From assembly GCA_050950205.1 (NCBI GenBank), contig JBMNHF010000016.1, positions 1-64,000 of the forward strand: 64,000 bases of DNA, read 5' to 3'. Made by a program: the position numbers and the translations under genes. Below, piece after piece: positions 8,933 through 16,529 of this stretch. The notes beneath the pieces were generated by a model, which saw nothing but the letters and a program-made list of their open reading frames with translations, was not told the origin of the DNA and searched no databases. Every line of letters starts with the position of its first letter. Positions within the stretch are counted from its first letter, which is position 1. The DNA comes from WRAV01 sp050950205. GTDB lineage: Bacteria > Bacillota > Clostridia > Oscillospirales > Ruminococcaceae.

Positions 8933-10624
8933 ATGAACAAAGTATTGGGCATAGACCTGGGCACCACCTATTCCTGTGTTGCCTGTATCGACTCCAGCGG
9001 AAAACCGGTGGTGATCAAAAACTCGGAGGGAGAGCTGACCACACCCTCGGTGGTGTTTTTTGAATCCCCTGCCAATGTGGTGGTGGGCACCCCCGCCAAG
9101 GAAAGCGCCACCCTGTATCCCGATGAGGTGATTAGCTTTGTCAAAAACCGGATGGGACAAGCCGGCGCCGTTTGGAGCGTACAGGGGGCGGAGCGTTCCC
9201 CCGAGGAGGTTTCTTCCTACATACTGAAAAAAGTGGTTGCCGATGCGGTAACCGCCCTGCAGGGAGAGAACAAACTGGCTCCCGCGGAAACCATCACCGA
9301 CGTGGTCATCACCTGTCCCGCCTACTTTGGCATTGCCGAGCGGGAGGCCACCCGCAAGGCCGGGGAAATTGCAGGGCTCAACGTCCTGAACATCATCAAC
9401 GAGCCCACCGCCGCCGCCATTGCCTATGGCCTTAGCGATCTGGACGAAGACCGGGTGGTGCTGGTTTACGATTTGGGCGGCGGCACCTTTGATATTGCCA
9501 TGATCCACATCACCCCGGGTTCCATAAAGGTAATCTGTTCCGGAGGGGATCACTCCCTGGGAGGAAAGCTGTGGGATGACCGCATCATCGAATATGTGGC
9601 CCAGGAATTTGCCCGTCAGACCGGTTCTACCGAGGATATCCTCTCCGACCCCGAAACCTTTCAGGAGTTGGTACTTTCTGCCGAGCGGGCCAAAAAGATG
9701 CTTTCCGCCCGGGACAAAGCCCCCATTGCCATCAACTACAAGGGTGAGAGAGCCCGGGTGGAGCTGACCCGGGAGGTCTTTGAATCCCTCACCGAGGATT
9801 TGCTGGAGCGCACCATCTTGCTGACCCGGCAGATGCTGGAGGAGGCGGTTGAAAAGGGCTACGACGCCGACAAGATCAGTGAGATTTTGATGGTAGGCGG
9901 TTCCACCCGCATGCCCCAGATTACCCGCAGGATTCAAAAGGAGTTTTCCGCCCCCGTCAAGATGTTTGACCCCGATGAGGCGGTGGCCAAGGGAGCGGCT
10001 ATCTACGCCAGCCGCCAAGCCTTTTTTGCCCAGCTGATTGAAAAAACCGCGCAGGAAACCGGAAAAAGCCCCAAAGAACTGCGGGAGGAAATCCGCAGCG
10101 GCAAGGTGGATATACAGGAAATGGCCCGACAGGCCAATCTGCCGGCAGGGGCCATGGGTGCCGGGGTGGATATGGATATTGTCAACGTCACCAGCCGCAG
10201 CTTTGGAACCATCGCCTTTAAAAGCGTTGCCCCGCAAAACGGGGAACAGGAGGAAATCCTGTTCAATATGATCCTCAAAAACACCGAGCTGCCTGCCAGA
10301 CGGGTTCAGGATTTCTATACGGTGGCCCCCAATCAAAAAACTGTCACCATTCGGGTGCTGGAAAGCTTGTGCTCCGAGGAAATGGCGGATCCCTGTGAAG
10401 GCACCGAAATCGGAGAGGCCATTTTGGAGCTGCCGGAGGGTCTGCCGGCGGGAAGTCCCTTGCAGATTGAGTTTCTCCTCAACGAAAACGGCCTGCTGGA
10501 GCTGACAGCCACCGAGACCACCTTCCAACAGGAGGTGCGGGCCCGGTTCGAAACCGCCGACGCTATTTCGGAAGCGGATTTTTGTGCCGCCAAACAGCGC
10601 TTGGAAGAAGCCATGGTGCTGTAA
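8933..10624 (+). CDS. Hsp70 family chaperone, DnaK-like, short form
   Basis: This is a 563-residue ATP-dependent chaperone. The ATPase domain has phosphate-1 GIDLGTTYSCVA (residues 6-17), phosphate-2 YDLGGGTFDIA and the adenosine motif ILMVGGSTRMPQI. A substrate-binding beta domain follows, but the alpha-helical lid and the disordered tail of full DnaK (about 610-640 residues) are largely missing. An insertion with a charged helix at about 365-400 (ETGKSPKELREEIRSGKVD) is unlike DnaK. It follows the GrpE-like gene in one operon. It is probably a specialised Hsp70, not the housekeeping DnaK; its client is unknown. Confidence 0.88.
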   Translation: MNKVLGIDLGTTYSCVACIDSSGKPVVIKNSEGELTTPSVVFFESPANVVVGTPAKESATLYPDEVISFVKNRMGQAGAVWSVQGAERSPEEVSSYILKKVVADAVTALQGENKLAPAETITDVVITCPAYFGIAEREATRKAGEIAGLNVLNIINEPTAAAIAYGLSDLDEDRVVLVYDLGGGTFDIAMIHITPGSIKVICSGGDHSLGGKLWDDRIIEYVAQEFARQTGSTEDILSDPETFQELVLSAERAKKMLSARDKAPIAINYKGERARVELTREVFESLTEDLLERTILLTRQMLEEAVEKGYDADKISEILMVGGSTRMPQITRRIQKEFSAPVKMFDPDEAVAKGAAIYASRQAFFAQLIEKTAQETGKSPKELREEIRSGKVDIQEMARQANLPAGAMGAGVDMDIVNVTSRSFGTIAFKSVAPQNGEQEEILFNMILKNTELPARRVQDFYTVAPNQKTVTIRVLESLCSEEMADPCEGTEIGEAILELPEGLPAGSPLQIEFLLNENGLLELTATETTFQQEVRARFETADAISEADFCAAKQRLEEAMVL

Positions 10625-10638
10625 TCAAAAAATCATAT

Positions 10639-10676
10639 AAACCGCTCGAATCCACTGCGGATTCGGGCGGTTTTTG
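10639..10676 (+). terminator. Intrinsic terminator after the hsp70-like gene
   Basis: AACCGCTCGAATCC (10640-10653) pairs imperfectly with GGATTCGGGCGGTT (10659-10672) around a 5-base loop and is followed by a T run. It ends the GrpE-like/Hsp70 operon. Confidence 0.85.
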
Positions 10677-10757
10677 CATGCTTCGCTGATTGTTCGCCAA
10701 ATAGGCCCAACAGAAAGGAGTGGGCTGCCAAAAGCCGACCAAATTTTTACACAAAAT

Positions 10758-10788
10758 CTCCTATTCTATGTAATAGGAGTATTTTTTT
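10758..10788 (+). terminator. Terminator-like hairpin before spoIIAA
   Basis: CTCCTATT (10758-10765) and AATAGGAG (10772-10779) form a perfect 8-bp stem with a 6-base loop, followed by TATTTTTTT. It stands alone between the previous terminator and the spoIIAA start, so it either ends an unseen short transcript or insulates the sigma-F operon. Confidence 0.6.
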
Positions 10789-10798
10789 GGGACAAACT

Positions 10799-10826
10799 AG
10801 GAATAAGGCTGGAAAATTTGAGCAAA
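10799..10826 (+). promoter_or_regulatory. Possible sigma-H-type promoter of spoIIA operon
   Basis: AGGAATA at 10799-10805 resembles the sigma-H -35 element, and AT-rich text (GAGCAAAT, about 10819-10826) lies a little over a dozen bases further on. The spoIIA operon of Bacillus subtilis is sigma-H driven. The -10 match is weak, so this is a suggestion only. Confidence 0.3.
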
Positions 10827-10865
10827 TACGTCCGGTCATAGATTCCATAAGGAGGCTGCTACATA

Positions 10866-11189
10866 ATGTCGGTACGGATTTATCTGGCGGAGGATATTCT
10901 GACGGCTTACCTGTCAGGAGAGCTGGATCATCATGTCGCCCGGTCCATTCGGGAGGAGATTGACGAGGCGGCGGAGCGGGCTCACCCTTCGGTTCTGGTG
11001 TTGGATTTTCGGGATGTGACCTTTATGGATTCATCGGGAATCGGCCTGGTGATGGGCCGCTATGCCCTCATGCAGGAGTTGGAGGGAGAGCTGAGAATCG
11101 AAAACCTGCCCAACCACATCCAAAAGGTAATGCGTCTGGCCGGGCTGGAGCGCTTGGCCAACATGGAAACGGGAGGTATCAGAAAATGA
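10866..11189 (+). CDS. spoIIAA: Anti-sigma F factor antagonist SpoIIAA
   Basis: This 107-residue STAS-domain protein binds SpoIIAB in the prespore and so frees sigma-F; it is inactivated when SpoIIAB phosphorylates its serine. The phosphorylation loop is MDSSGIGLVMG (about residues 56-66). The start ATG 10866 follows AAGGAGG. The stop overlaps the start of spoIIAB by 4 bases. The gene order spoIIAA-spoIIAB-sigF is the classical one and makes the identification firm. Confidence 0.95.
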   Translation: MSVRIYLAEDILTAYLSGELDHHVARSIREEIDEAAERAHPSVLVLDFRDVTFMDSSGIGLVMGRYALMQELEGELRIENLPNHIQKVMRLAGLERLANMETGGIRK

Positions 11190-11623
11190 AACCGCTCAAC
11201 GAAATGAGGCTGAGCTTTCCCAGCAAAAGCGCCAACGAAGCCTTTGCCCGCACAGCAGTCGCCGCCTTTGTGGCAGGGCTGGACCCCACCGTAGATGAGC
11301 TGACCGATATTAAAACCGCCGTTTCGGAGGCGGTGACCAATGCCATTGTACACGGCTACCGGGAAAGCATCCAAACCATCTACATAACCGCCGCCATTTA
11401 TCCCGACAACCGTGTGGTGATTCGCATTCGGGACAAGGGCTGCGGGATTGAGGATATCAAGCAGGCAATGGAACCCTTGTACACCAGCTCCCCCCAAGAG
11501 GAGCGGGCGGGACTCGGTTTTGCTGTGATGCAGAGCTTGTGCGACAAGGTAAAAGTTACCTCCCGGCCGGGTAAGGGAACCACCGTGACGTTAACCCGGA
11601 CTTTTACCGGGCGGCACAGTTGA
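11186..11623 (+). CDS. spoIIAB: Anti-sigma F factor SpoIIAB, serine kinase
   Basis: This 145-residue GHKL ATPase/kinase holds sigma-F inactive and phosphorylates SpoIIAA. The N box is seen as SEAVTNAIVHGY, the G1 box as RDKGCGI and the G2 box as GLGFAVM. The start ATG overlaps the spoIIAA stop (ATGA). Length and position are typical. Confidence 0.95.
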   Translation: MKPLNEMRLSFPSKSANEAFARTAVAAFVAGLDPTVDELTDIKTAVSEAVTNAIVHGYRESIQTIYITAAIYPDNRVVIRIRDKGCGIEDIKQAMEPLYTSSPQEERAGLGFAVMQSLCDKVKVTSRPGKGTTVTLTRTFTGRHS

Positions 11624-11634
11624 CCGGAGGTGCA

Positions 11635-12300
11635 ATGAATAAGGCGGAAACGCGCCAGGAGTTAATTGAAAACAACATCGGGCTGGTGCACTCCTGCGCT
11701 CAAAAACTAAAAGGCCGCGGCATGGAATACGACGATTTGTTTCAGGCGGGCTGTATGGGACTGATCAAAGCGGCAGATGCCTTTGACACCGAACGGGGGC
11801 TGCGCTTTTCCACCTATGCTGTTCCGGTTATTTTGGGGGAAATGCGCCGGCTTTTTCGAGATGGAGGTACGGTAAAGGTAAGCCGCACCCTCAAAGAACT
11901 TTCCCTAAAAATCACCCGCACAAGGGAGCGTTTTTCTCTGGAACACGGCCGGGAACCCCATGTCAGCGAGCTGGCCCAAATTTTAGAGGTAGAAGAAAAT
12001 CAGGTGGTGGAGGCGATTACCGCCGCAACTCCCCCTCTTTCCCTGACAGCGGGGGAAGAGGATGGGGGAAGACAGTTGGATCTGCCGGTGGACTCCCCGG
12101 AGGATATGCTCTCGGATATTATTTCCCTCAAGCAGGTGCTGGGGCAATTGGAGCCGGGAGACCGAAGGCTTGTGTTTTTGCGCTATTTTGGGGGAAAAAC
12201 CCAGACCCAAACCGCCGAAGAGCTGGGAATGACGCAGGTGCAGGTATCCCGGCGGGAAAAGAAAATTCTACAGAGCCTGCGGGCACAGTTGAGCAAATAG
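11635..12300 (+). CDS. sigF: RNA polymerase sporulation sigma factor SigF
   Basis: This 221-residue sigma-70 family factor directs early prespore transcription. Region 2 is seen as DLFQAGCMGLIKAADAFD and FSTYAVPVILGEMRR; region 4 as LEPGDRRLVFLRYFGGKTQTQTAEELGMTQ split over two blocks, with the helix-turn-helix VQVSRREKKIL at the end. ATG 11635 is preferred over the upstream in-frame TTG 11620 because GGAGG at 11626-11630 is well spaced from it. It is third in the spoIIA operon. Confidence 0.95.
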   Translation: MNKAETRQELIENNIGLVHSCAQKLKGRGMEYDDLFQAGCMGLIKAADAFDTERGLRFSTYAVPVILGEMRRLFRDGGTVKVSRTLKELSLKITRTRERFSLEHGREPHVSELAQILEVEENQVVEAITAATPPLSLTAGEEDGGRQLDLPVDSPEDMLSDIISLKQVLGQLEPGDRRLVFLRYFGGKTQTQTAEELGMTQVQVSRREKKILQSLRAQLSK

Positions 12301-12369
12301 AGCCCCTATGATTAATTCCCCCTGCATTTGGTCAACAATAAGGGATGACTGAATTTGGGAGGAATGTCT

Positions 12370-13257
12370 GTGAACAAGGAAACATCGCTGCGGATTCACT
12401 ATTTTCTCCTCAGTTTTTGCGCCGCTTTTTTCCTTCTCTCCCTGCTGTTTTTGTTTTTGGTCACCACAGTGCACCCCTCTGCTCCTGCCCAACCGGTGCA
12501 GCCCACCGTGCTGGAGGAAGAACCTTACATTCCCGGGGAAGAGGACGCACTGACGGTTTTATTATTTGGGGCGGACAGCGCCGACGCTGTGGCGGGCACC
12601 TATATTTTGGCCCGATTTGACCCGATGGCGAAGAAGGTAAGGGTGGCGGTATTTCCCCCCCAGACCCTGATGATTTCGGACCAACGGGAGGAAACCCTCA
12701 GCGAAGCTTATCGCTACGGCGGGGCGCGATACACCCGGGACGCCTTGGCCAAACATCTCAATCTGCCCATTCATCGGTATGTGCGCATCAGTTTGCCCAA
12801 TTTTATCACGGCGGCTGGGGCGGTGGGCAGTGTGGAATTTGAACTGACAGAGGAGCTTGCCCTGTCGGATGGGGATTTTTCGGTACAGCTGTATCCGGGG
12901 CGGCAGCTTCTGGACGGCCGAAAGGTGGCAGCTCTCATCCGCAGCCGGGACTATGCCGGAGGGGAGCTTCAGCGCTGCCGGCTGATTGCCCAGCTGACCT
13001 GCGCCATTGTGGACCAGCGCATCGACGTGGTGAACAGCATCCTGCTGGACAAAATATTTGAGACCATCATCAATCTGGTGGACACCGATATTTCCTACCC
13101 CGATTACGAGGAGCGCAAAGCCGCTGCCAAAATGCTGGCCGAAAGCCCTCGGCCTCTGGGGACAGCGGTGGAGGTGGAGGGGGAGTTTTCTGCCGATAAC
13201 GAGCGCTTTGTCCTGCTGGACACCACACTGGCCGCTTTGGCACAGCAGTTTTTGTAG
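12370..13257 (+). CDS. LytR-CpsA-Psr (LCP) family membrane protein, divergent
   Basis: This 295-residue protein has one N-terminal membrane segment (about residues 12-35) and an extracellular LCP domain. LCP enzymes attach teichoic acids or polysaccharides to peptidoglycan. The fold is recognised from ILARFDPMAKKVRVAVFPPQT, YVRISLPNFITAAGAVG, PGRQLLDGRKVAALIRSRDY and LQRCRLIAQL. Key positions differ from active LCPs: the usual PRD.T becomes PPQT and the usual D of the D-T strand is lost, so catalysis may be gone. The GTG 12370 start has GGGAGGA six bases before it. It lies 70 bases after sigF with no terminator between, so it may be a sporulation gene. Confidence 0.7.
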   Translation: MNKETSLRIHYFLLSFCAAFFLLSLLFLFLVTTVHPSAPAQPVQPTVLEEEPYIPGEEDALTVLLFGADSADAVAGTYILARFDPMAKKVRVAVFPPQTLMISDQREETLSEAYRYGGARYTRDALAKHLNLPIHRYVRISLPNFITAAGAVGSVEFELTEELALSDGDFSVQLYPGRQLLDGRKVAALIRSRDYAGGELQRCRLIAQLTCAIVDQRIDVVNSILLDKIFETIINLVDTDISYPDYEERKAAAKMLAESPRPLGTAVEVEGEFSADNERFVLLDTTLAALAQQFL

Positions 13258-13370
13258 CATGTTTTCATGGCGTTGTCGGCGGCAACCGCATTTCTAACAT
13301 CCGTATAACCATTCAAAAAAGGCCCCATACTTTTATGGAAGACTTATCCTGAGAGTAAGGGGGCTTTTCT

Positions 13371-14735
13371 TTGCTTTCCACCGCCCTTCACGTTATTTTG
13401 TCCATCTTTACCGCTCTGTACACTTTTGTTGTGCTGGGCTCCTGCAGCCTTTCCCTTCCCCCCCAACCGGTGGAGGCCATCCGTCAGGATATTCCTCAGG
13501 AGTCCAACACCATCACCCTCAACATTCTCAATTCCCGGCCGGAAATTGCCCAGGCTCTGCAGGAGTCCGCCAATCTTTTTCTGGAAAACTGCGGAAAGGA
13601 AGCCAGTATTCGCATTCATACGGTGGGGGGAGATTCCAGCTACCGGGCCACTTTGCGAGCCCGCCTCACCGCCGGGGAGCAGGTGGACCTGTTTCATATT
13701 TTTGGCTACAAAGATGCCCTGGAGCTGCAGCCGTATCTGGAAGACCTTTCCCTTCTGCCTTGGGCGAAGGAGGCCATACCCTTCACCTTAGAGGCGGTGA
13801 CCTTGGAGGAAACGTTGCTGGGAATTCCCTACAGCGTGGACGCTGTGGGGCTTATTGTCAATCGGGATATCTTTCAAGCTGCGGGCATTCCCCTGGAGGA
13901 TATGGCAGACTTTGAGGGGTTGGAAGAGAGCTTTCGAACACTGCGGGAGCAGATCACCTTAGGGGAGCTGAAGGAATCCTACCCTGAGTTGGAAGCGGTG
14001 ACCCAGCTTCCCGGGCAGGACTACACCTTTGTAGGGGGACAGTTGGCGGATATCACCCTGGGGGGAGAATTTGCCACGGCGGCTCAGGCAGCCAAAGCTT
14101 CCTCCCTGCTGATGGAACGACAGAAGGCGGCCGGGCAGTATCTGGATCTGTTGGCTCGGTATGCCACCAACGGAAAAGGCTGGAAAAACCTGCCGGGGGT
14201 CACCCATGTCATGCAGGTGGAGGAGGGGTTGGCTGCCCAGCGGGTGGCAGTCATCCAACAAAAAGTTTCGGTCTACTCCCGGGTGGCGGCGGTGGATGAA
14301 CAGGTAGCTCGCCGGTTGCGGCTGCTTCCCATTCCTCTGCCGGAGGAGGACGGCAAAATCTACGCCGAGGTTCCCGCATACTGGGCGGTAGGGGCCAAGG
14401 CTGCTCCCCAAAGCAAGGCGCTGGCTTTGGAGTTTCTCACCTGGCTCTATCAAAGCGAGGCGGGGGCCACCCTGCTGGCCACCCGTTTTGGCCTGGTCTC
14501 CCCCTACCGGGAAACAGCGGTAGATACGAACGTGCCCCTTCACAAACAGATGCTGGGGTATCTGGAGCAGGAGGCGTTTTTGCCAAGGCGCTACCGGGAA
14601 TTTCCCACCGATTGGGTCAACCGTGGATTTGGGGAGGCTGTGAGAAGCTACTTTACCATCCGGGAGCTGACCTGGGAGGAAGCTATGGAGCAGGTGCAAA
14701 AAGAGTGGAGCACTCTGCGGGCTCAGGAGCAATGA
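13371..14735 (+). CDS. Extracellular solute-binding lipoprotein (ABC family 1 type)
   Basis: This 454-residue protein has a hydrophobic signal followed by a lipobox, VVLGSC, with lipidated Cys25. The body reads like a family 1 solute-binding protein: LRARLTAGEQVDLFHIFG near the N-terminus, GIPYSVDAVGLIVNRDIFQAAGIP in the hinge region, YWAVGAKAAPQSKALALEFLTWL late. Such proteins deliver sugars or similar solutes to ABC importers, but no permease or ATPase gene is nearby. The start is TTG 13371. It lies downstream of the sigF operon, which is an unusual place for a transporter component, so a sensory or structural role is possible. Confidence 0.75.
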   Translation: MLSTALHVILSIFTALYTFVVLGSCSLSLPPQPVEAIRQDIPQESNTITLNILNSRPEIAQALQESANLFLENCGKEASIRIHTVGGDSSYRATLRARLTAGEQVDLFHIFGYKDALELQPYLEDLSLLPWAKEAIPFTLEAVTLEETLLGIPYSVDAVGLIVNRDIFQAAGIPLEDMADFEGLEESFRTLREQITLGELKESYPELEAVTQLPGQDYTFVGGQLADITLGGEFATAAQAAKASSLLMERQKAAGQYLDLLARYATNGKGWKNLPGVTHVMQVEEGLAAQRVAVIQQKVSVYSRVAAVDEQVARRLRLLPIPLPEEDGKIYAEVPAYWAVGAKAAPQSKALALEFLTWLYQSEAGATLLATRFGLVSPYRETAVDTNVPLHKQMLGYLEQEAFLPRRYREFPTDWVNRGFGEAVRSYFTIRELTWEEAMEQVQKEWSTLRAQEQ

Positions 14736-14763
14736 GATACTAAAAAACTTGTCCACCTCTGTC

Positions 14764-14792
14764 TTGCATGGAGGATAGGTCTGTGGTAAACT
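14764..14792 (+). promoter_or_regulatory. Promoter for the hydro-lyase beta/gntR pair
   Basis: TTGCAT (14764-14769), a 17-base spacer and TAAACT (14787-14792) form a reasonable sigma-A promoter 63 bases before the ATG at 14856. Confidence 0.5.
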
Positions 14793-14855
14793 GTTATAGA
14801 ACAATTTAGCCATTGATCTATAGTCATATAAAACAATGGGCAAGGGGGATGTAAG

Positions 14856-15425
14856 ATGAGTCAGAAGAAAATTACAGCACCGCTGAGCGCAGAAGTGGCT
14901 CAAACACTTCGCAGTGGGGACAGTGTGCTGTTGTCCGGTACCGTTTATACTGCCCGGGATGCAGCCCATAAACGGCTGGTGGAACTGGTAGAGCAGGGGA
15001 AGGAGCTACCCTTTCCCATTCAGGATGCTGTGATTTACTATGTGGGGCCCACCCCCGAAAAGCCGGGACAAGTCATTGGGTCGGCAGGGCCTACCACCAG
15101 CTATCGGATGGATGCCTACGCCCCCACCCTCATTGCCATGGGCCTGACCGGCATGATTGGCAAGGGCAAGCGGGGGCCCGAGGTGATAGATGCCATGAAG
15201 AAACACCATGCCGTATACTTTGGAGCCATTGGCGGGGCGGGCGCTCTGCTGGCCCGCAGTGTGATCAGCAGCGAGATTGTGGCCTATGCGGATTTGGGGG
15301 CAGAGGCCATTCGTCGGCTGGAAGTGCGGGATATGCCTTTGACCGTCATCATTGACAGCTTGGGCAACAATCTTTACGAACAGGGCAGACAGAACTATTT
15401 GGCCGGGAGGCGGGAGCGTGCCTGA
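14856..15425 (+). CDS. Fe-S hydro-lyase beta subunit (fumarate hydratase/tartrate dehydratase class)
   Basis: This 189-residue protein is the C-terminal domain or beta subunit of class I Fe-S hydro-lyases, which add or remove water at fumarate/malate or tartrate. The signature is GSAGPTTSYRMDAYAP, then GLTGMIGKGKRG and the small-residue block FGAIGGAGALLARSV. These enzymes need an alpha subunit carrying the [4Fe-4S] cluster; the gene before it here is a solute-binding protein, so the alpha subunit must be encoded elsewhere or be absent. The stop overlaps the start of the GntR gene by 8 bases. Fumarase (FumB-like) is my first guess, and tartrate dehydratase (TtdB) the alternative. Confidence 0.85.
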   Translation: MSQKKITAPLSAEVAQTLRSGDSVLLSGTVYTARDAAHKRLVELVEQGKELPFPIQDAVIYYVGPTPEKPGQVIGSAGPTTSYRMDAYAPTLIAMGLTGMIGKGKRGPEVIDAMKKHHAVYFGAIGGAGALLARSVISSEIVAYADLGAEAIRRLEVRDMPLTVIIDSLGNNLYEQGRQNYLAGRRERA

Positions 15426-16425
15426 GCGCATTTTATCCGCCGATGTGGCGAAACAGCTGGGAAGAGACGCCTTTTCCGGATCGGAACCTCTTTACCAGCA
15501 ATTGGCCGACCGGATTCAGGCAAGCGTGGAAAGCGGAACCCTTCTTCCGGAAAGCCGCCTGCCCACCGTTCGGGAGCTGGCCGATTATACAGGCCTTTCC
15601 CAAGGGACGGTAAAGCATGCCTACGACGAGTTGGAGCGTCGGGAGGTCATTGTCAAAATGCAGGGGCGGGGCACCTTTGTCCGGGCCCTTGAGCAGGAGG
15701 AGCTGACCGGCAAAAAGGATCGGGCCATGCAGGCCATCGATGATATGCTAAACCGGCTGGAAGAGCTGGGCTTTACCCTGCAGGAGATTCGGATTTTTCT
15801 TAGCCTCAAGCTCCGGGAGCGGCAGGAACAGGCAGGCTTTGTTCGGGTGGCGGTGACCGACTGCAACCCCGAGGCACTGCATATCATTTCGGAACAGGTG
15901 GCTCAGTTGCCGGGCACCGAGGTGCAGCGCCTGCTGCTGGACGATTTGCTGGCCGCCCCCTACAAGCTGGATGAAGCCACCGATCTTCTGGTGACCACCA
16001 GCAATCATTACGATCAGGTGACACAGTTGGCCCCCGAAGAAAAGGTGCTGCGGGTGGCCCTTTCTCCCTCCCCCCGCTCGGTGGCGGAACTGGCCCGGTT
16101 AGGCGGCGTCAAAACGGGGGTGTTGACGGTGAGTGAAAAATTCTCCGGCATCATCCGCCGCCAGCTGACGAGGATTTCTGGTTTTTCTCAGTTGCCCCGC
16201 TTTCCTCTGGGAAGCGACAGGAATTTGACAGAGTTTTTGGCCGAACTGGATGCGGTCATTCTTCCCGACCAGTATGCTAGATTTTGCACCGCACAGGAAT
16301 TGGAGGCGCTGCGGGAATTTCGGCAGAAGGGCGGCATCCTGTCCCAATTCCGCTACCGCATCGATGCAGGCTCCCTGATGTTTTTGCAGCAGCGGGTAGA
16401 GCAGCTGTTGGCCACCAAGCGGTAG
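15418..16425 (+). CDS. GntR family transcriptional regulator with unknown C-terminal domain
   Basis: This 335-residue protein has a GntR winged helix at about residues 20-90 (PLYQQLADRIQASVESG, LPTVRELADYTGLSQGTVKHAYDELE, GRGTFV), the arrangement seen in YtrA/MocR-like regulators. The C-terminal two thirds match neither an aminotransferase nor a UTRA domain; the alternating strands and helices (RVAVTDCNPEALHII, DLLVTTSNHYDQV) resemble a response-type or periplasmic-binding-like Rossmann fold. GTG 15418 was chosen because GGGAGG lies 8 bases before it. Translational overlap with the hydro-lyase gene suggests it controls that function. Confidence 0.85.
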   Translation: MPERILSADVAKQLGRDAFSGSEPLYQQLADRIQASVESGTLLPESRLPTVRELADYTGLSQGTVKHAYDELERREVIVKMQGRGTFVRALEQEELTGKKDRAMQAIDDMLNRLEELGFTLQEIRIFLSLKLRERQEQAGFVRVAVTDCNPEALHIISEQVAQLPGTEVQRLLLDDLLAAPYKLDEATDLLVTTSNHYDQVTQLAPEEKVLRVALSPSPRSVAELARLGGVKTGVLTVSEKFSGIIRRQLTRISGFSQLPRFPLGSDRNLTEFLAELDAVILPDQYARFCTAQELEALREFRQKGGILSQFRYRIDAGSLMFLQQRVEQLLATKR

Positions 16426-16451
16426 ATGGAACACATAATTTGAGCAACAAC

Positions 16452-16490
16452 AATCCCCCCGCCGGATAGCAGCAGGGGGATTTTGTGTTT
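16452..16490. terminator. Bidirectional terminator between gntR and fmt
   Basis: AATCCCCC (16452-16459) and GGGGGATT (16475-16482) form a stem with a T-rich flank on the plus side. It lies between convergent genes, gntR (+) and fmt (-). Confidence 0.75.
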
Positions 16491-16529
16491 TACATAGAAT
16501 GCTGTTAGCAAAGGAGCAGCGGTTACCCC

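Noticed and set aside
8642..10528. A 628-codon open frame on the minus strand opposite the hsp70-like gene
   Set aside because: It is a shadow of the DnaK-like gene; the product is Gly/His/Gln-rich with no domain, as often seen antisense to GC-rich hsp70 genes.
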